Shown: positions 25,131-33,956 of the stretch, in pieces | Position numbering within the stretch: the first letter of the stretch is position 1 | Layout of the letters: every line of letters starts with the position of its first letter | Assembly: GCA_019636845.1 (NCBI GenBank) | Contig: JAHBWV010000001.1 | Coordinates: 62,001-126,000, forward strand | Length of the DNA: 64,000 nt | Direction: 5' to 3' | Origin: Phycisphaeraceae bacterium | GTDB taxonomy: Bacteria; Planctomycetota; Phycisphaerae; Phycisphaerales; UBA1924 | Notes under the pieces: model-generated | The model's input: the letters and a program-made list of their open reading frames with translations, nothing else | Told to the model about the DNA's origin: nothing | Database searches by the model: none | Translations under genes and position numbers: made by a program

Positions 25131-25823
25131 GTGACGGACACCACTTTCCTCAGGCAACTCGGCGGCAGGTTCATCGTCCTTGACGGGCCGGACGGCTCGG
25201 GCAAGTCCACGCAGTATCGGCGTCTGGCGGACGACGCTTCGGCGGCGGGCGTGACGGTGTGTGAGGTGCGTGAGCCGGGTGGGACGCAGGTGGGGGAGCA
25301 GATCCGGGGCATCCTGCTCGATCGGTCGAGCGAGATGACGATGCTGTGCGAGATGATGCTGTACATGGCGAGCCGCGCCCAGTTGATGGAGCAGCGGGTG
25401 TTGCCTGCGGTGGCGCGGGGCGAGTTGGTGTTGGCGGATCGGTTTCTCTCGTCGACGCTGGCGTATCAGGGGAGCGCGGGGGGATTGCCTGAGGGGGACA
25501 TTCTGGCGGTGGGGGATGTGGCGACGATGCGCAAGAAGCCGGATCTTGTGCTGATCTTTGATGTGGATGCTGAGACGGCGGCGCGGCGGACATCCGGGGT
25601 TGAGAAGAAGGGTCGGAAGCCGGTGACGCGGCAGGGGCCTTCGCTGTTTGCGGATCGGATCGAGCAGCGGGGGAACGAGTTTCAGTGCCGCGTGAGAGAG
25701 GGGTATCTCGAGCAGGTTACGAAGTACCCTGATCGGTACGCGCTGGTCGATGCGAGCCGGGGTCCGGACGAGGTGTACGCGCAGACGCTGGCGACGCTGC
25801 GGCAGCGGCTTCTCGGGGCGTGA
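25131..25823 (+). CDS. tmk: Thymidylate kinase
   Basis: The enzyme phosphorylates dTMP to dTDP in DNA precursor synthesis. The 230-residue protein has the P-loop GPDGSGKST (19-27), VREPGGTQVGEQIR, the dTMP-binding DRFLSSTLAYQG, and a Lid region with extra basic residues (GVEKKGRKPVTRQG), which looks a little longer than usual. GTG at 25131 is chosen since the family begins RFIVLDGPDGSGKS soon after; no Shine-Dalgarno is present, and the promoter position suggests a leaderless message. Confidence 0.93.
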   Translation: MTDTTFLRQLGGRFIVLDGPDGSGKSTQYRRLADDASAAGVTVCEVREPGGTQVGEQIRGILLDRSSEMTMLCEMMLYMASRAQLMEQRVLPAVARGELVLADRFLSSTLAYQGSAGGLPEGDILAVGDVATMRKKPDLVLIFDVDAETAARRTSGVEKKGRKPVTRQGPSLFADRIEQRGNEFQCRVREGYLEQVTKYPDRYALVDASRGPDEVYAQTLATLRQRLLGA

Positions 25824-25978
25824 GGGTTTCGGATGGGCTTCTGGCCCCTCAGATTCACCCGTACATTCGCCGTTCTGAGTGAATCATGGGTCGGGGTTGT
25901 CCGTATACACTTGTATCAGGTGGGGGATGTGTTGCGTAGGGGGTGTGTTGCGGCGGATTGGCGCGCTCGGAGGATCCC

Positions 25979-27736
25979 ATGGACCAGGTCATGCGAGTGG
26001 TGAAGCAGGCGACGTTTCGTCTAGCGATCATCGAGACGCTGCGTGCGCTGTGCATCACGATCACGCTCGGGTTTGGGTTGCTGGTGGCGATCCGTCTGGT
26101 GGAGCGTCTGGGCGGGGTGGTGGTGCCGTGGGCGGACATTGTGCCGGGTGTGTTTGTTGTCGCGGTGATCGGCGCGGTGGTGTGGGCGTTTGCGACGCGT
26201 TCGCGTCCGATCGTGGCGGCGCGTGAGCTGGATGAGCGTGCGGATCTGCGTGAGTCGCTCTCGACGGCGATCTGTGTGCAGTCGGAGCGTGACCCGTGGT
26301 CGCAGTTGATCGTTCGTCACGCGGCGGAGCGGGCGTCGTCGGTGCGGGTTGCGCGGGCGATTCCGATCCAGGCGCCTCGGCTTGCGCCCGCGCCGTTCTG
26401 CGCCGGGCTCGCGCTGGCGTTGATCTGGTTCACTGTTCCTCGTGTTGATGCGTGGGGCGTTGCGGCGCGTCGGGACAACTCGGCGCGTGAGGAGCAGCAG
26501 ATCCAGGAGGTTCGCACCGAGTTCGAGCAGGGGAAGAAGAAGATCGAGGAGATGCTGGCGCAGGCGAACATCAAGCTCGAGGAGGGTGAGGGGGAGAAGT
26601 CGGGCGCGGATCGCGAGGCGCCCAAGTCGCTCGAGGAGGCGCGGCGCGAGTCGGTGCGCCGGTTGACGGACATGGCCGAGCGTCTGGAGCAGATGCGTGC
26701 GGGTGAGAAGGGGCAGGTGATGGATGCCCTGAAGGATCGCATGGGGCGGCTCAAGAGCCCGGGACCCGGCGAGTTGACGGATATCGCGCGGTCGATGGCG
26801 CGGGCGAACTTCTCGCAGGCGAAGGACGATCTGGAGAAGTTGGCGCAGAAGCTGGGCGAGAACTCCGAGTTGACGGCCGAGCAGAAGGAGGAGCTGCGCA
26901 AGCAGTTGGAGAACATGTCCGGGCAGTTGTCGAAGCTCGCGGCTGATCGTGGTGAGTTGTCCAAGGCCCTTGAGCGGATGGGGATGGACGGGCGACTTGC
27001 GGCTGATCCCGAGGCGCTGAAGAAGGCGATCGAGCAGGCGGCGAACGAGATGACGCCGGAGCAGAAGGGCCAGCTCGAGAAGATGCTCCAGCAGGCGCAG
27101 GCGCAGCAGGAGATGGGCGACAAGCTCGGGAACATGGCGGACGCGATGGCGAAGATGTCGCGCGGGGCTTCCGAGCGGGGGATGACAGGCGAGGGGATGC
27201 AGGGGCTTGAGCAGTTGGCCGAGGCGTTGTCGGAGATGGAGTTGTCGCAGGCGGATCTGAAGGCGCTGGATGCGGCGTTGTCGGAGTGCCGCGGGCAGTT
27301 GGCGGGGCAGTGCGAGGGGTTGTCGCAGTGCATGGGCAGTGGTAACGGCGAGGGGATGCCGATGGTGGGCGAGTGGAGGCCGGGCGAGAGCGACGGGAGG
27401 ATGGGGCTGGGTTCGGGCGGCCCGGGGCAGGGGAGCGGCGCGAGCGGGCCACCCGAGGAGCAGATCGACTTTGCGATCGAGAAGCGGAAGGCGAACGTGC
27501 AGACGGGTCAGGGGCCGATCATCGGCACGAAGCTTGTGCAAGGGTCGCAGATCCGCGGCGAGTCTGTGGCGGAGTTCTCGGCGGTTGTGGAGGCGAGCAG
27601 CCAGGCGGCGGCCGAGGCGCTGGAGACGATGCAGGTTCAGCGTGAGCACCACGACGTGGTGAAGCACTACTTCGGGACGTTGAACGCGAAGGTGAAGGCC
27701 GAGCAGGCGGGCGGCGGTTCGGGCGGGAGCAAGTGA
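25979..27736 (+). CDS. Membrane protein with long coiled-coil region
   Basis: The 585-residue protein has two membrane helices near the N-terminus (~20-40 and ~50-72), a third around residue 140, then ~350 residues rich in Glu, Lys, Gln and Met with heptad-like spacing (coiled coil), a Gly/Ser linker near 490 and a helical C-terminal end. The layout recalls DUF4175-like proteins that accompany MoxR/von Willebrand gene sets, but those genes are not here. The ATG at 25979 has GGAGG six bases upstream. It overlaps the next gene by 4 bp (GTGA), so the two are co-translated. Confidence 0.7.
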   Translation: MDQVMRVVKQATFRLAIIETLRALCITITLGFGLLVAIRLVERLGGVVVPWADIVPGVFVVAVIGAVVWAFATRSRPIVAARELDERADLRESLSTAICVQSERDPWSQLIVRHAAERASSVRVARAIPIQAPRLAPAPFCAGLALALIWFTVPRVDAWGVAARRDNSAREEQQIQEVRTEFEQGKKKIEEMLAQANIKLEEGEGEKSGADREAPKSLEEARRESVRRLTDMAERLEQMRAGEKGQVMDALKDRMGRLKSPGPGELTDIARSMARANFSQAKDDLEKLAQKLGENSELTAEQKEELRKQLENMSGQLSKLAADRGELSKALERMGMDGRLAADPEALKKAIEQAANEMTPEQKGQLEKMLQQAQAQQEMGDKLGNMADAMAKMSRGASERGMTGEGMQGLEQLAEALSEMELSQADLKALDAALSECRGQLAGQCEGLSQCMGSGNGEGMPMVGEWRPGESDGRMGLGSGGPGQGSGASGPPEEQIDFAIEKRKANVQTGQGPIIGTKLVQGSQIRGESVAEFSAVVEASSQAAAEALETMQVQREHHDVVKHYFGTLNAKVKAEQAGGGSGGSK

Positions 27737-28893
27737 AGATGCGCGAGCAGGGGAGGGGCGTGGGCGTGACGCGGCGCGGGGCGATGTCGCGGCTGTTGGC
27801 GATGGGCGCGGGTGGGGCGATCTCGATGTGGGGGCTTGCGTCGTGCCGCAGGGCGTCGCCGGAGGGCGAGGTCTCGCTGTATTCGAGCGTTGACGAGCCG
27901 CTGCTGCGCGAGGTCATGGATGTGTACGCGCGTGAGCATTCGGGTCGTGTGCTTTTGGTGGGTGACACGGAGGCGACGAAGACGACGGGGTTGTTGCAGC
28001 GTCTTGTTGCGGAGCGTGAGAATCCGCGGTGCGATGTGTGGTGGTCGAACGAGGCGTTCAGCACGATCGGGTTGGCGAAGCAGGGGATGCTTGAGCCGCT
28101 GTCGATCGCGTCGGAGTTGCGTTCGATCGGGTGGCCTTCGGAGTTGATCGGCGCGGGGGATCAGTGGGTGGGGTTTGCGCAGCGGGCGCGGGTGATTGTG
28201 TACAACACGGCGCGGGTGGCGAGGGATGCGGCTCCGACGTCGCTCTCGGAGTTGTTGCGAGAGGAGTTCCGTGGGCGGGTGGGGATTGCGAGGCCGCAGT
28301 TCGGGACGACGCGCGGGCATATGGCGGCCCTGGTCGCGGCCCATGGGGGCAAGCGGACGCGGGCGTATCTGGCGGCTCTCAAGGGGCATGGTCTGCGCAT
28401 CTACGACGGGAACTCGCTGATCGTGCGGGCTGTGGCGCAGGGGGAGATTGATGTGGGGTTGACGGACACGGATGATGTCTTTGCGGGTCAGCGGAACGGG
28501 TGGCCGGTGGAGTTCACGCTTGAGCGTGCGGATGATGCGGCGATCGGCTCGGAGATGATTCCGAGCATCGGGCCTTTGGTGATTCCGAACACGGTGGCGC
28601 GGATCAAGAACGGGCCTGAGTCCAGGCGCGGTGTGGGGGGGGCTGGTGTGGGGGGGTCTGGTGTGGGGGGGCGGGGCGTGAGTGGTGCGGACGCGTTGGT
28701 GGCATTCCTGCTCTCTGAGAAGCACGAGCGGCTTTTGGCGGCGAGCGAGGCGAGGAACATCCCGGTGCGTCCGGGGTTGGCGTCGGAGGTGGAGACGGTC
28801 TCGATTGCGCGTCCGATGGCGGTTCGGCTTGAGGATGTGGAGTCGCGGATCGACGAGGCGCTGGCGATCGTTGCGGAGACGCTCGGCGTGTGA
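27733..28893 (+). CDS. Iron-type ABC substrate-binding lipoprotein
   Basis: The N-terminus has twin arginines (TRRGAM, 14-15) and a lipobox LASC (Cys38), so it may be a Tat-exported lipoprotein. The mature part resembles Fe3+-binding proteins of the FutA/FbpA class: EVSLYSSVDEPLLREVM, DVWWSNEAF, GIARPQFGTTRGHM and DVGLTDTDD. No permease or ATPase gene follows. A Gly-Val-rich insert (~298-316) is coded by three near-identical 15-bp repeats with G7-G8 runs. The start may be the GTG at 27733 (overlapping the previous stop) or the ATG at 27739. Confidence 0.82.
   Translation: MKMREQGRGVGVTRRGAMSRLLAMGAGGAISMWGLASCRRASPEGEVSLYSSVDEPLLREVMDVYAREHSGRVLLVGDTEATKTTGLLQRLVAERENPRCDVWWSNEAFSTIGLAKQGMLEPLSIASELRSIGWPSELIGAGDQWVGFAQRARVIVYNTARVARDAAPTSLSELLREEFRGRVGIARPQFGTTRGHMAALVAAHGGKRTRAYLAALKGHGLRIYDGNSLIVRAVAQGEIDVGLTDTDDVFAGQRNGWPVEFTLERADDAAIGSEMIPSIGPLVIPNTVARIKNGPESRRGVGGAGVGGSGVGGRGVSGADALVAFLLSEKHERLLAASEARNIPVRPGLASEVETVSIARPMAVRLEDVESRIDEALAIVAETLGV
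28628..28680. repeat. Poly-G tandem repeat inside the binding-protein gene
   Basis: Three copies of a GGTGTGGGGGGG-type unit of 15 bp, in frame, with G runs of 7-8. The unit codes for GVGG(A/S/R). Such runs are prone to slippage. Confidence 0.85.
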
Positions 28894-28910
28894 GATGCGT
28901 TCGTGCGGCG

Positions 28911-30206
28911 TCAACGGTCGAAGCAGATGCGCTCGAGTTGGGCGACCATGGCTTCGGCGCTGAAGCGTGTTTCGCAGAGTGTGCGGCCTCGTGCGGCCAT
29001 GGCGGCGCGCTCGGCGGGGTGTGAGGCCATCCAGAGAATCGCTTCGCGGAGCTTCGCTCTGTCGCCGAGCGGGAAGAGGAGTCCTGTTGAGTTGGACTCT
29101 CCGACGCGTGCGGGGTCGAGGCACGCCTCGCTGGTGCCGTCGACATCGGATGCGACGATGGGTGTGCCGCTCAGCAGGGCCTGGGGCACGGTGCGTGGGA
29201 GTCCTTCGCGGTATGAGGGATGGACGAGGATGTCCATGGCGCGCATGAGACCGGGGACGCGATCTGGTGGGACGAGCCCGGTGGCGATGACGCGTCCATC
29301 GAGCCCGAGCTCGCGGACGCGGGCGAGGAGTCGTTCGCGCCACCAGCCGTCGCCGACCCAGAGGAGCCGCCACGAGGGATTGTCGCGGAGGTCGCTGGCG
29401 ATGGCGTCGAGGATGTCGTCGTGTCCTTTGTGCTCGGCGAGGCGTGCGACGGTGCCGATGACGAATTCTTGTGCGGTGAGCCCGAGCGAGGCGCGGACCT
29501 CTTGGCGGGTGTGACCGGGGGAGGCGTGCAGGAAGGTGTGGGTTTCCATGCCGCTGTAGACGGTGCGGTAGAGCGAGGGTGTGCCGATGCGTCGGGCGAG
29601 GAACTCGCGGGTCATGGCGTCGGCGACGGAGAGGATGGCGTGGCATCGGCGGGCGGCGTGGCGTTCGGCGATGGTGTAGATGTAGTTTTTGGCGCGGATG
29701 AGTGCGCGGCGGAGCGGCGTGCCTTCGATGGGCATGAACGGCGGGCCGTGGATGGTGTGGATGATGCGGGAGACGCCGGCATCGAGGCGGACACTCCATG
29801 CGGCGTCGCGTCCGAGGATGCCCGCCTTGCTGGAGTGGGTGTGGACGATGTCGGGACGCAGGGAGCGGATGAGCGCGGTGAGCTGGCGTCGGCAGCGGGC
29901 ATCGCGGACGGGGCTGAGTTCGCGGACGAGGTCGGGGACGATGTGGATGCCGATGGGCGTTGCGGGATCGCCGGCGGCTCGGACGGGGGCGAGGCCTCCG
30001 ACGGTGCGGACGCGTTCGGTGCCTTCGGCGCAGGCGCGGTTGAAGGATTCGACTCGGTCGAGCAGGGAACCTTCGGGTCCGTAGATGGGGCCGAAGGCGA
30101 GGTGGACGGCGTGGCCGAGGCGGGCCTGTCCCTCGCAGGAGAGGACGGTGTTCTCTTGTGAGCCGCCGAGGATCAGGCGGGTCGAGATGTGGAGGATGGT
30201 CGCCAC
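28911..30206 (-). CDS. Glycosyltransferase family 4
   Basis: The 431-residue protein is a GT-B fold transferase: N-terminal ILHISTRLILGGSQ, HTHSSKAGILGR in the first half, and the nucleotide-sugar binding half with FVIGTVARLAEHKGHDD, LLWVGDGWW and the E-x7-E type motif YREGLPRTVPQALLSGTPIV. It likely adds a sugar to a surface polysaccharide or lipid carrier, consistent with the divergent O-antigen-ligase gene. The GTG at 30206 starts the conserved strand; no Shine-Dalgarno is visible, so the start is uncertain by a few codons. Confidence 0.9.
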   Translation of the reverse strand: MATILHISTRLILGGSQENTVLSCEGQARLGHAVHLAFGPIYGPEGSLLDRVESFNRACAEGTERVRTVGGLAPVRAAGDPATPIGIHIVPDLVRELSPVRDARCRRQLTALIRSLRPDIVHTHSSKAGILGRDAAWSVRLDAGVSRIIHTIHGPPFMPIEGTPLRRALIRAKNYIYTIAERHAARRCHAILSVADAMTREFLARRIGTPSLYRTVYSGMETHTFLHASPGHTRQEVRASLGLTAQEFVIGTVARLAEHKGHDDILDAIASDLRDNPSWRLLWVGDGWWRERLLARVRELGLDGRVIATGLVPPDRVPGLMRAMDILVHPSYREGLPRTVPQALLSGTPIVASDVDGTSEACLDPARVGESNSTGLLFPLGDRAKLREAILWMASHPAERAAMAARGRTLCETRFSAEAMVAQLERICFDR

Positions 30207-30287
30207 GTGTGCGTGAGAGGGTACCGGGATCGGGTGTGATGGGCGTGCGGGGTTGCGGGCTCGGGCGATTGGGGAGAGACTGAGCGG

Positions 30288-31703
30288 GTGGAAGCCAAAC
30301 CGAGCGAACCGAGTGGCAGGGGCGATGGGGCGTGGCCGGGGCGCGTGCGCGCGGGGGCGCTCGGGCTTGTGGCGGGTGTGTATCTTTCACAAAGCGGCGC
30401 GGAGCGGGCGCACGCGATGCAGTTCCGCAAGGATGGACTGGGGCATCGGATCCACACGTGGGTGGCGATGGTGACGCTCGCGGGGATCTGCTCGCGGACG
30501 GCGGTCGCGGAGTTTGCGCTGGTGCCGCTGGCGGCGTACTCGGCGGTGCGTGTGCTGAACGTGTGGCGGTGCTGGGTGTACGCGGCGTTGTCGCCGGTCG
30601 GGGTGCTGATGCTCGTGCTGGCGGCGTGGGCGTGGTTGTCTTTGCTGTGGACGCGCGACATCGGGCAGGGGCTGGATGAGGTGTACAACACGCGGTGGGT
30701 GCTGCTGCCGGGGATGTTGTGGCCGGTGCTCGATCAGCGTCGGAAGCTGATCGGCGCGCTGGTCGTGGGGATGATCCTGGCGAATCTGTCGCAGGTGTGG
30801 CACGCGATCGGGGTGCGGCTTGACGTGGGGTGGATGCGGTTCCCGCGGATGCCGGATCGCAACAGCGGGTGGTGGCAGCCGGTGGTGGGGGGTGTGATGC
30901 TGACGGGCGCGCTGGGGCTGCATCTGCCTGCGGCGGTGATGGGGAAGGGGCGGGTGCGTGTGATCGGTGGGGCGGGGGCGATCGTGACCTTGCTGGGGAT
31001 CTTCGCGACGGGGACGCGCGGCGCGATGCTGGCGAGCATCGGGCTGGTTGCGATTGTGTGCGCTGTGGCGGCGGTTCGGGGTGTGCGTGCGGGTGGGTTG
31101 CGCCGGCGCGGGGCGTGGGTGTCGATGGGTGTGGGTCTGGCTGCGGTTGTCGGCGCGGGGGTTGTGATGGGGCCGGGGTTGGCTCGGAGGATTGAGGCGG
31201 CGCGGGTGGATCTGAGCCGCGCGATCGAGGAGAAGGATTTTTACAGCGACACGGGGGGCCGTCTGTTGATGGGATGGAAGGGGATCGAGGCGGCGCGGGC
31301 GCATCCGTGGTTGGGGATCGGCGTGGGGGCGTACAAGCGTTGGTGCCTGGAGGATCTGGAGCGGCAGGGGATCGATCCCGCGACGCGGAACATCCAGGGG
31401 CACGCGCACAACGCGTACATCCATCTTGCGAGTTCGTTCGGTGTGCCGGCGATGCTGGTGGCGATGGTTGCGGTGGTGGCGGCGATCGTGGGCGGGCTGG
31501 GCGCCTGTGTGTGCGTCGGCGCGGGGTCGGAGGTGCGATGGCGCTGGGTGGATCCTGGGAGTTACGACGCGGGCCCGGCGTGCGCGATCGTGGGGTTGAT
31601 GCTTGTGGCGATGTTCGATCCGATCGTGTCGAACATGCAGACGTGCGCGCTGCTGTGCGCGTTGATGGGCTTGTGTGTGAGGCCAAGAGTGGGAGGACGC
31701 TGA
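30288..31703 (+). CDS. O-antigen ligase-like membrane protein (Wzy_C)
   Basis: The ~471-residue protein has about ten membrane helices. The diagnostic part is GTRGAML, then a periplasmic loop with TGGRLLMGWKGIEAARAHP, WLGIGVGAYKRW and GHAHNAYIHLASSFGVPAML; the last carries the conserved His of O-antigen ligases/polymerases. The role is joining or polymerising surface glycans on the periplasmic side. The GTG at 30288 gives an N-terminal tail before the first helix; an ATG at 30417 would remove 43 residues. It is divergent from the GT4 gene. Confidence 0.85.
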   Translation: MEAKPSEPSGRGDGAWPGRVRAGALGLVAGVYLSQSGAERAHAMQFRKDGLGHRIHTWVAMVTLAGICSRTAVAEFALVPLAAYSAVRVLNVWRCWVYAALSPVGVLMLVLAAWAWLSLLWTRDIGQGLDEVYNTRWVLLPGMLWPVLDQRRKLIGALVVGMILANLSQVWHAIGVRLDVGWMRFPRMPDRNSGWWQPVVGGVMLTGALGLHLPAAVMGKGRVRVIGGAGAIVTLLGIFATGTRGAMLASIGLVAIVCAVAAVRGVRAGGLRRRGAWVSMGVGLAAVVGAGVVMGPGLARRIEAARVDLSRAIEEKDFYSDTGGRLLMGWKGIEAARAHPWLGIGVGAYKRWCLEDLERQGIDPATRNIQGHAHNAYIHLASSFGVPAMLVAMVAVVAAIVGGLGACVCVGAGSEVRWRWVDPGSYDAGPACAIVGLMLVAMFDPIVSNMQTCALLCALMGLCVRPRVGGR

Positions 31704-31776
31704 GGAACACAGAGAAAGGCACCTGTGAATGCGGTTGAGAAGCCACCAACACACGCAGGGCACAGCAGCCCCACTC

Positions 31777-32181
31777 ATGTTCTGTGAGTCATGCCGCTAC
31801 GCGTTGAATGGTCTGCAACCCGACGCGAAGGGACTGGTGAAGTGCCCTGAGTGCGGCGTGCGCCAACTCAAGATACACACGGCGCCGCTGCCGAATGCAT
31901 GGCGTTGTGTCGGTGGGTCGCTCATCGTTCCAGTCACCATGTGCTTTGCGGTGATTGTGCTGATCCTCGCAGGCGTTGGCCCGCTCTATGTGCTTCCGTT
32001 CATCACACTGGCGTTGGTGATTGCGATTGGGGGGCCGCTTATTTCCGCAATGCGCATCGTGAAACGGCATAGACAGCACCCCGGAATGAACCGCGTCTTT
32101 CTCAGCATTCTGTTCGGCGGATGGATCGCGGGGGTGGCCGTGGTCTTCGGCCTTGGGCTTGTGGCGACAGCTTTGGCATAG
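31777..32181 (+). CDS. Small zinc-ribbon membrane protein
   Basis: The 134-residue protein starts with a Zn ribbon, CESCRYALNGL ... CPECGVRQL, followed by two or three membrane helices (~45-95 and ~112-134). Function unknown. The ribbon resembles those of the frameshifted gene at 20153 and of the gene at 32227. The ATG at 31777 starts right at the ribbon; there is no good ribosome site. It may be read through from the O-antigen-ligase gene 74 bp upstream. Confidence 0.65.
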   Translation: MFCESCRYALNGLQPDAKGLVKCPECGVRQLKIHTAPLPNAWRCVGGSLIVPVTMCFAVIVLILAGVGPLYVLPFITLALVIAIGGPLISAMRIVKRHRQHPGMNRVFLSILFGGWIAGVAVVFGLGLVATALA

Positions 32182-32226
32182 ACAATGACGTTTGACCCGT
32201 CGACCTTTGAAGGAAGCGCTGCCACA

Positions 32227-33192
32227 TCACGTCATATCGTGCGGGCGTCGCAGTCCGACGTCGCGCCATAGCGGGATGTCGCGCTCGATGTCAAATGGCT
32301 TTCCACACTCGGGGCAGGTTCCGGCCGACGAAAGCGCCGAGACGTCATAGGCGCAGAACGGGCAGAGCCGCCCCGCGCTCTTGTGCCATGCCGTCACGAG
32401 TCGATTCTGATATCGCTCTTTGAGCCACATTCCCAGCGTGATGGGTACGCCGGCACAGACGCCGATGAGGGGGATCATGAATGCCGCGTGCCACGCGGCA
32501 CCCCCGTACATGTGGAGCGCGAGCAACGCGAATCCGATGGCGATGCAGACGACGGTTCCGATGAGCCAGCACCGCGTAATCCGGACCCACACCGGCGGGC
32601 CGTGAAACACCGACGTGGAGATCGCCTCTGCGGATCGCAGCGATTTCCGAGCGGCGTACTCGTCCATCGCCTGCGATTGAACCTCGGGATCAAACATCCT
32701 GGAGAGCTGGGTCTCCACGGCGCCACGGATCACGTCCGTCGAATATTCGTCGAGTTCCACACCGGGCGGCGTTTGCGGCCATCGACGCGGCCCGGTCTCT
32801 TCTCTATCTGGAAGCATGCCGCCGTAGACAAAGGGCGGATACCCCGTGAATCCGACAAAATAGCTCACTTCGCCCGCAACCTCAATCACAAACTCTGTCG
32901 GTATGAATCGCCTGTGGCCGAGGTCCACATCCATCGAGGCATCGGTCCAGATCAACTCACTCAGATCGCTGTTGACCGTGGGGTCCCGCGACTGGACGAC
33001 AGCGAGCATGGCCGAGGCGATGTCGTAGGCGTCCGGCTCAACTCCGATGGAGTCAACATACGCGCGGCCGCTCTCGAGGAACTTGTCAATCGAGATCCGC
33101 CCGGCAACCGGAGATGAACCGAGCCGCGTGCGTTTGTCCCTGCCGAACATGCCGCGCCCCTTTGCCCGCGTCGCCAACCCCCGCTCACTCAT
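32227..33192 (-). CDS. Membrane protein with C-terminal zinc ribbon
   Basis: The 321-residue protein has a soluble N-terminal half (~30-190), two membrane helices (~205-255) and a C-terminal ribbon CPFCAYDVSAL ... CPECGKPFDIE. I do not recognise the N-terminal half. The ATG at 33192 overlaps the stop of the FmdB-like gene by 8 bp (ATGAGTGA), so it is probably translated with it as the last gene of a four-gene cluster on this strand. Confidence 0.65.
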   Translation of the reverse strand: MSERGLATRAKGRGMFGRDKRTRLGSSPVAGRISIDKFLESGRAYVDSIGVEPDAYDIASAMLAVVQSRDPTVNSDLSELIWTDASMDVDLGHRRFIPTEFVIEVAGEVSYFVGFTGYPPFVYGGMLPDREETGPRRWPQTPPGVELDEYSTDVIRGAVETQLSRMFDPEVQSQAMDEYAARKSLRSAEAISTSVFHGPPVWVRITRCWLIGTVVCIAIGFALLALHMYGGAAWHAAFMIPLIGVCAGVPITLGMWLKERYQNRLVTAWHKSAGRLCPFCAYDVSALSSAGTCPECGKPFDIERDIPLWRDVGLRRPHDMT

Positions 33193-33487
33193 CCCCGCCA
33201 ATCGTCTTCGGCCCGCCCTTTCCGGCGACGCGTTCCATGTATCCCTTGCCCTTGCGTTCGTACTTGGTGAAGCCGAGTCGTTCGAGGTTCTTGTTGGAGA
33301 GTTTGCCTTTGGACTTCATCTCCGACCAGTTGCCTGCGATCATGGGGGCTTGCGGGACGCGGCGGACGGGCTCGCCGGTCTCGGGGTGCTTCTTGAGTGC
33401 TTCTTCCTTGATGGACTGGACGAGCTCGAAGGTCTTGCCGGTTCCTTCGCCCTTCTTGGTCAGGATCTCGTAGACGTAGGTGGGCAT
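33185..33487 (-). CDS. FmdB-like protein lacking the zinc cysteines
   Basis: The 100-residue protein begins PTYVYE and continues to FELVQSIKEEALKKHPETG, the shape of FmdB-family regulatory zinc ribbons (PTYxYxCxxCGxxFE ... CPxCG). All Cys positions are replaced here, so it cannot bind zinc the usual way. The C-terminal half is basic (KGKLSNKNLERLGFTKYERKG). The ATG at 33487 has AAAGGAA upstream. It overlaps the membrane-protein gene and is preceded by two more genes on the same strand. Confidence 0.6.
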   Translation of the reverse strand: MPTYVYEILTKKGEGTGKTFELVQSIKEEALKKHPETGEPVRRVPQAPMIAGNWSEMKSKGKLSNKNLERLGFTKYERKGKGYMERVAGKGGPKTIGGDE

Positions 33488-33537
33488 GGGTGCGTGTTCC
33501 TTTCGGATCACAACGAATCGGATCAGGAGAGGTCTGA

Positions 33538-33894
33538 CTACATGTGTTGCGCGCCGAAGATGCGTCCTGTGCTGGGGTCTTGCAGGGCCCAGTTCTGTGT
33601 GCGGCAGAGGCGCATGAGGACGGGCCAGGCGATGTCTTCTTCGATGACGGTGATGAGGGCCTGGTTGACGAGGTCCTGGCCGCTGGGGAGTTCGACGAGG
33701 ATGCCGGGTCCGTGGAGGATCTCGGTGCCGAGGGACTTCTTTGTGCCGCCGTCGGAGGCGGTGTTGAAGCGTGCGAGTGTGGCGCGGATGTCCTTTGCGG
33801 TTCCGAGTGAGGGCGCGGCGTGTGAGGGGGTGGCGGAGCCGGTTGCGCCGTTCTCGGGTGCGGGGACCAGTACGAGTAGTCGCTTTGACGCCAC
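33538..33894 (-). CDS. Hypothetical protein
   Basis: A 118-residue protein starting ASKRLLVLVPAPENG. It is mostly alpha/beta with a helix IRATLARFN and a C-terminal GRIFGAQHM. No motif is recognised. The GTG at 33894 is supported by GAGGA seven bases upstream. It sits 62 bp after the response regulator gene, in the same direction, which suggests a shared transcript. Confidence 0.6.
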   Translation of the reverse strand: MASKRLLVLVPAPENGATGSATPSHAAPSLGTAKDIRATLARFNTASDGGTKKSLGTEILHGPGILVELPSGQDLVNQALITVIEEDIAWPVLMRLCRTQNWALQDPSTGRIFGAQHM

Positions 33895-33956
33895 GTTGTC
33901 CTCACGGGGGCTGGTTTGGGGCGATCGCGGGGGGGAGGGGGGCGAGCCGTGGAGGT

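Noticed and set aside
26021..27667. 548-codon minus-strand frame with Leu/Arg-rich repeats
   Set aside because: Mirror of the coiled-coil gene; its apparent Leu repeats are the reverse complement of the Gln/Glu/Lys codons.
27667..31752. 1361-codon open frame on the minus strand
   Set aside because: It runs antisense across four well-supported genes, is Arg/Pro/His-rich and has no domain; long antisense frames are expected at this GC content.
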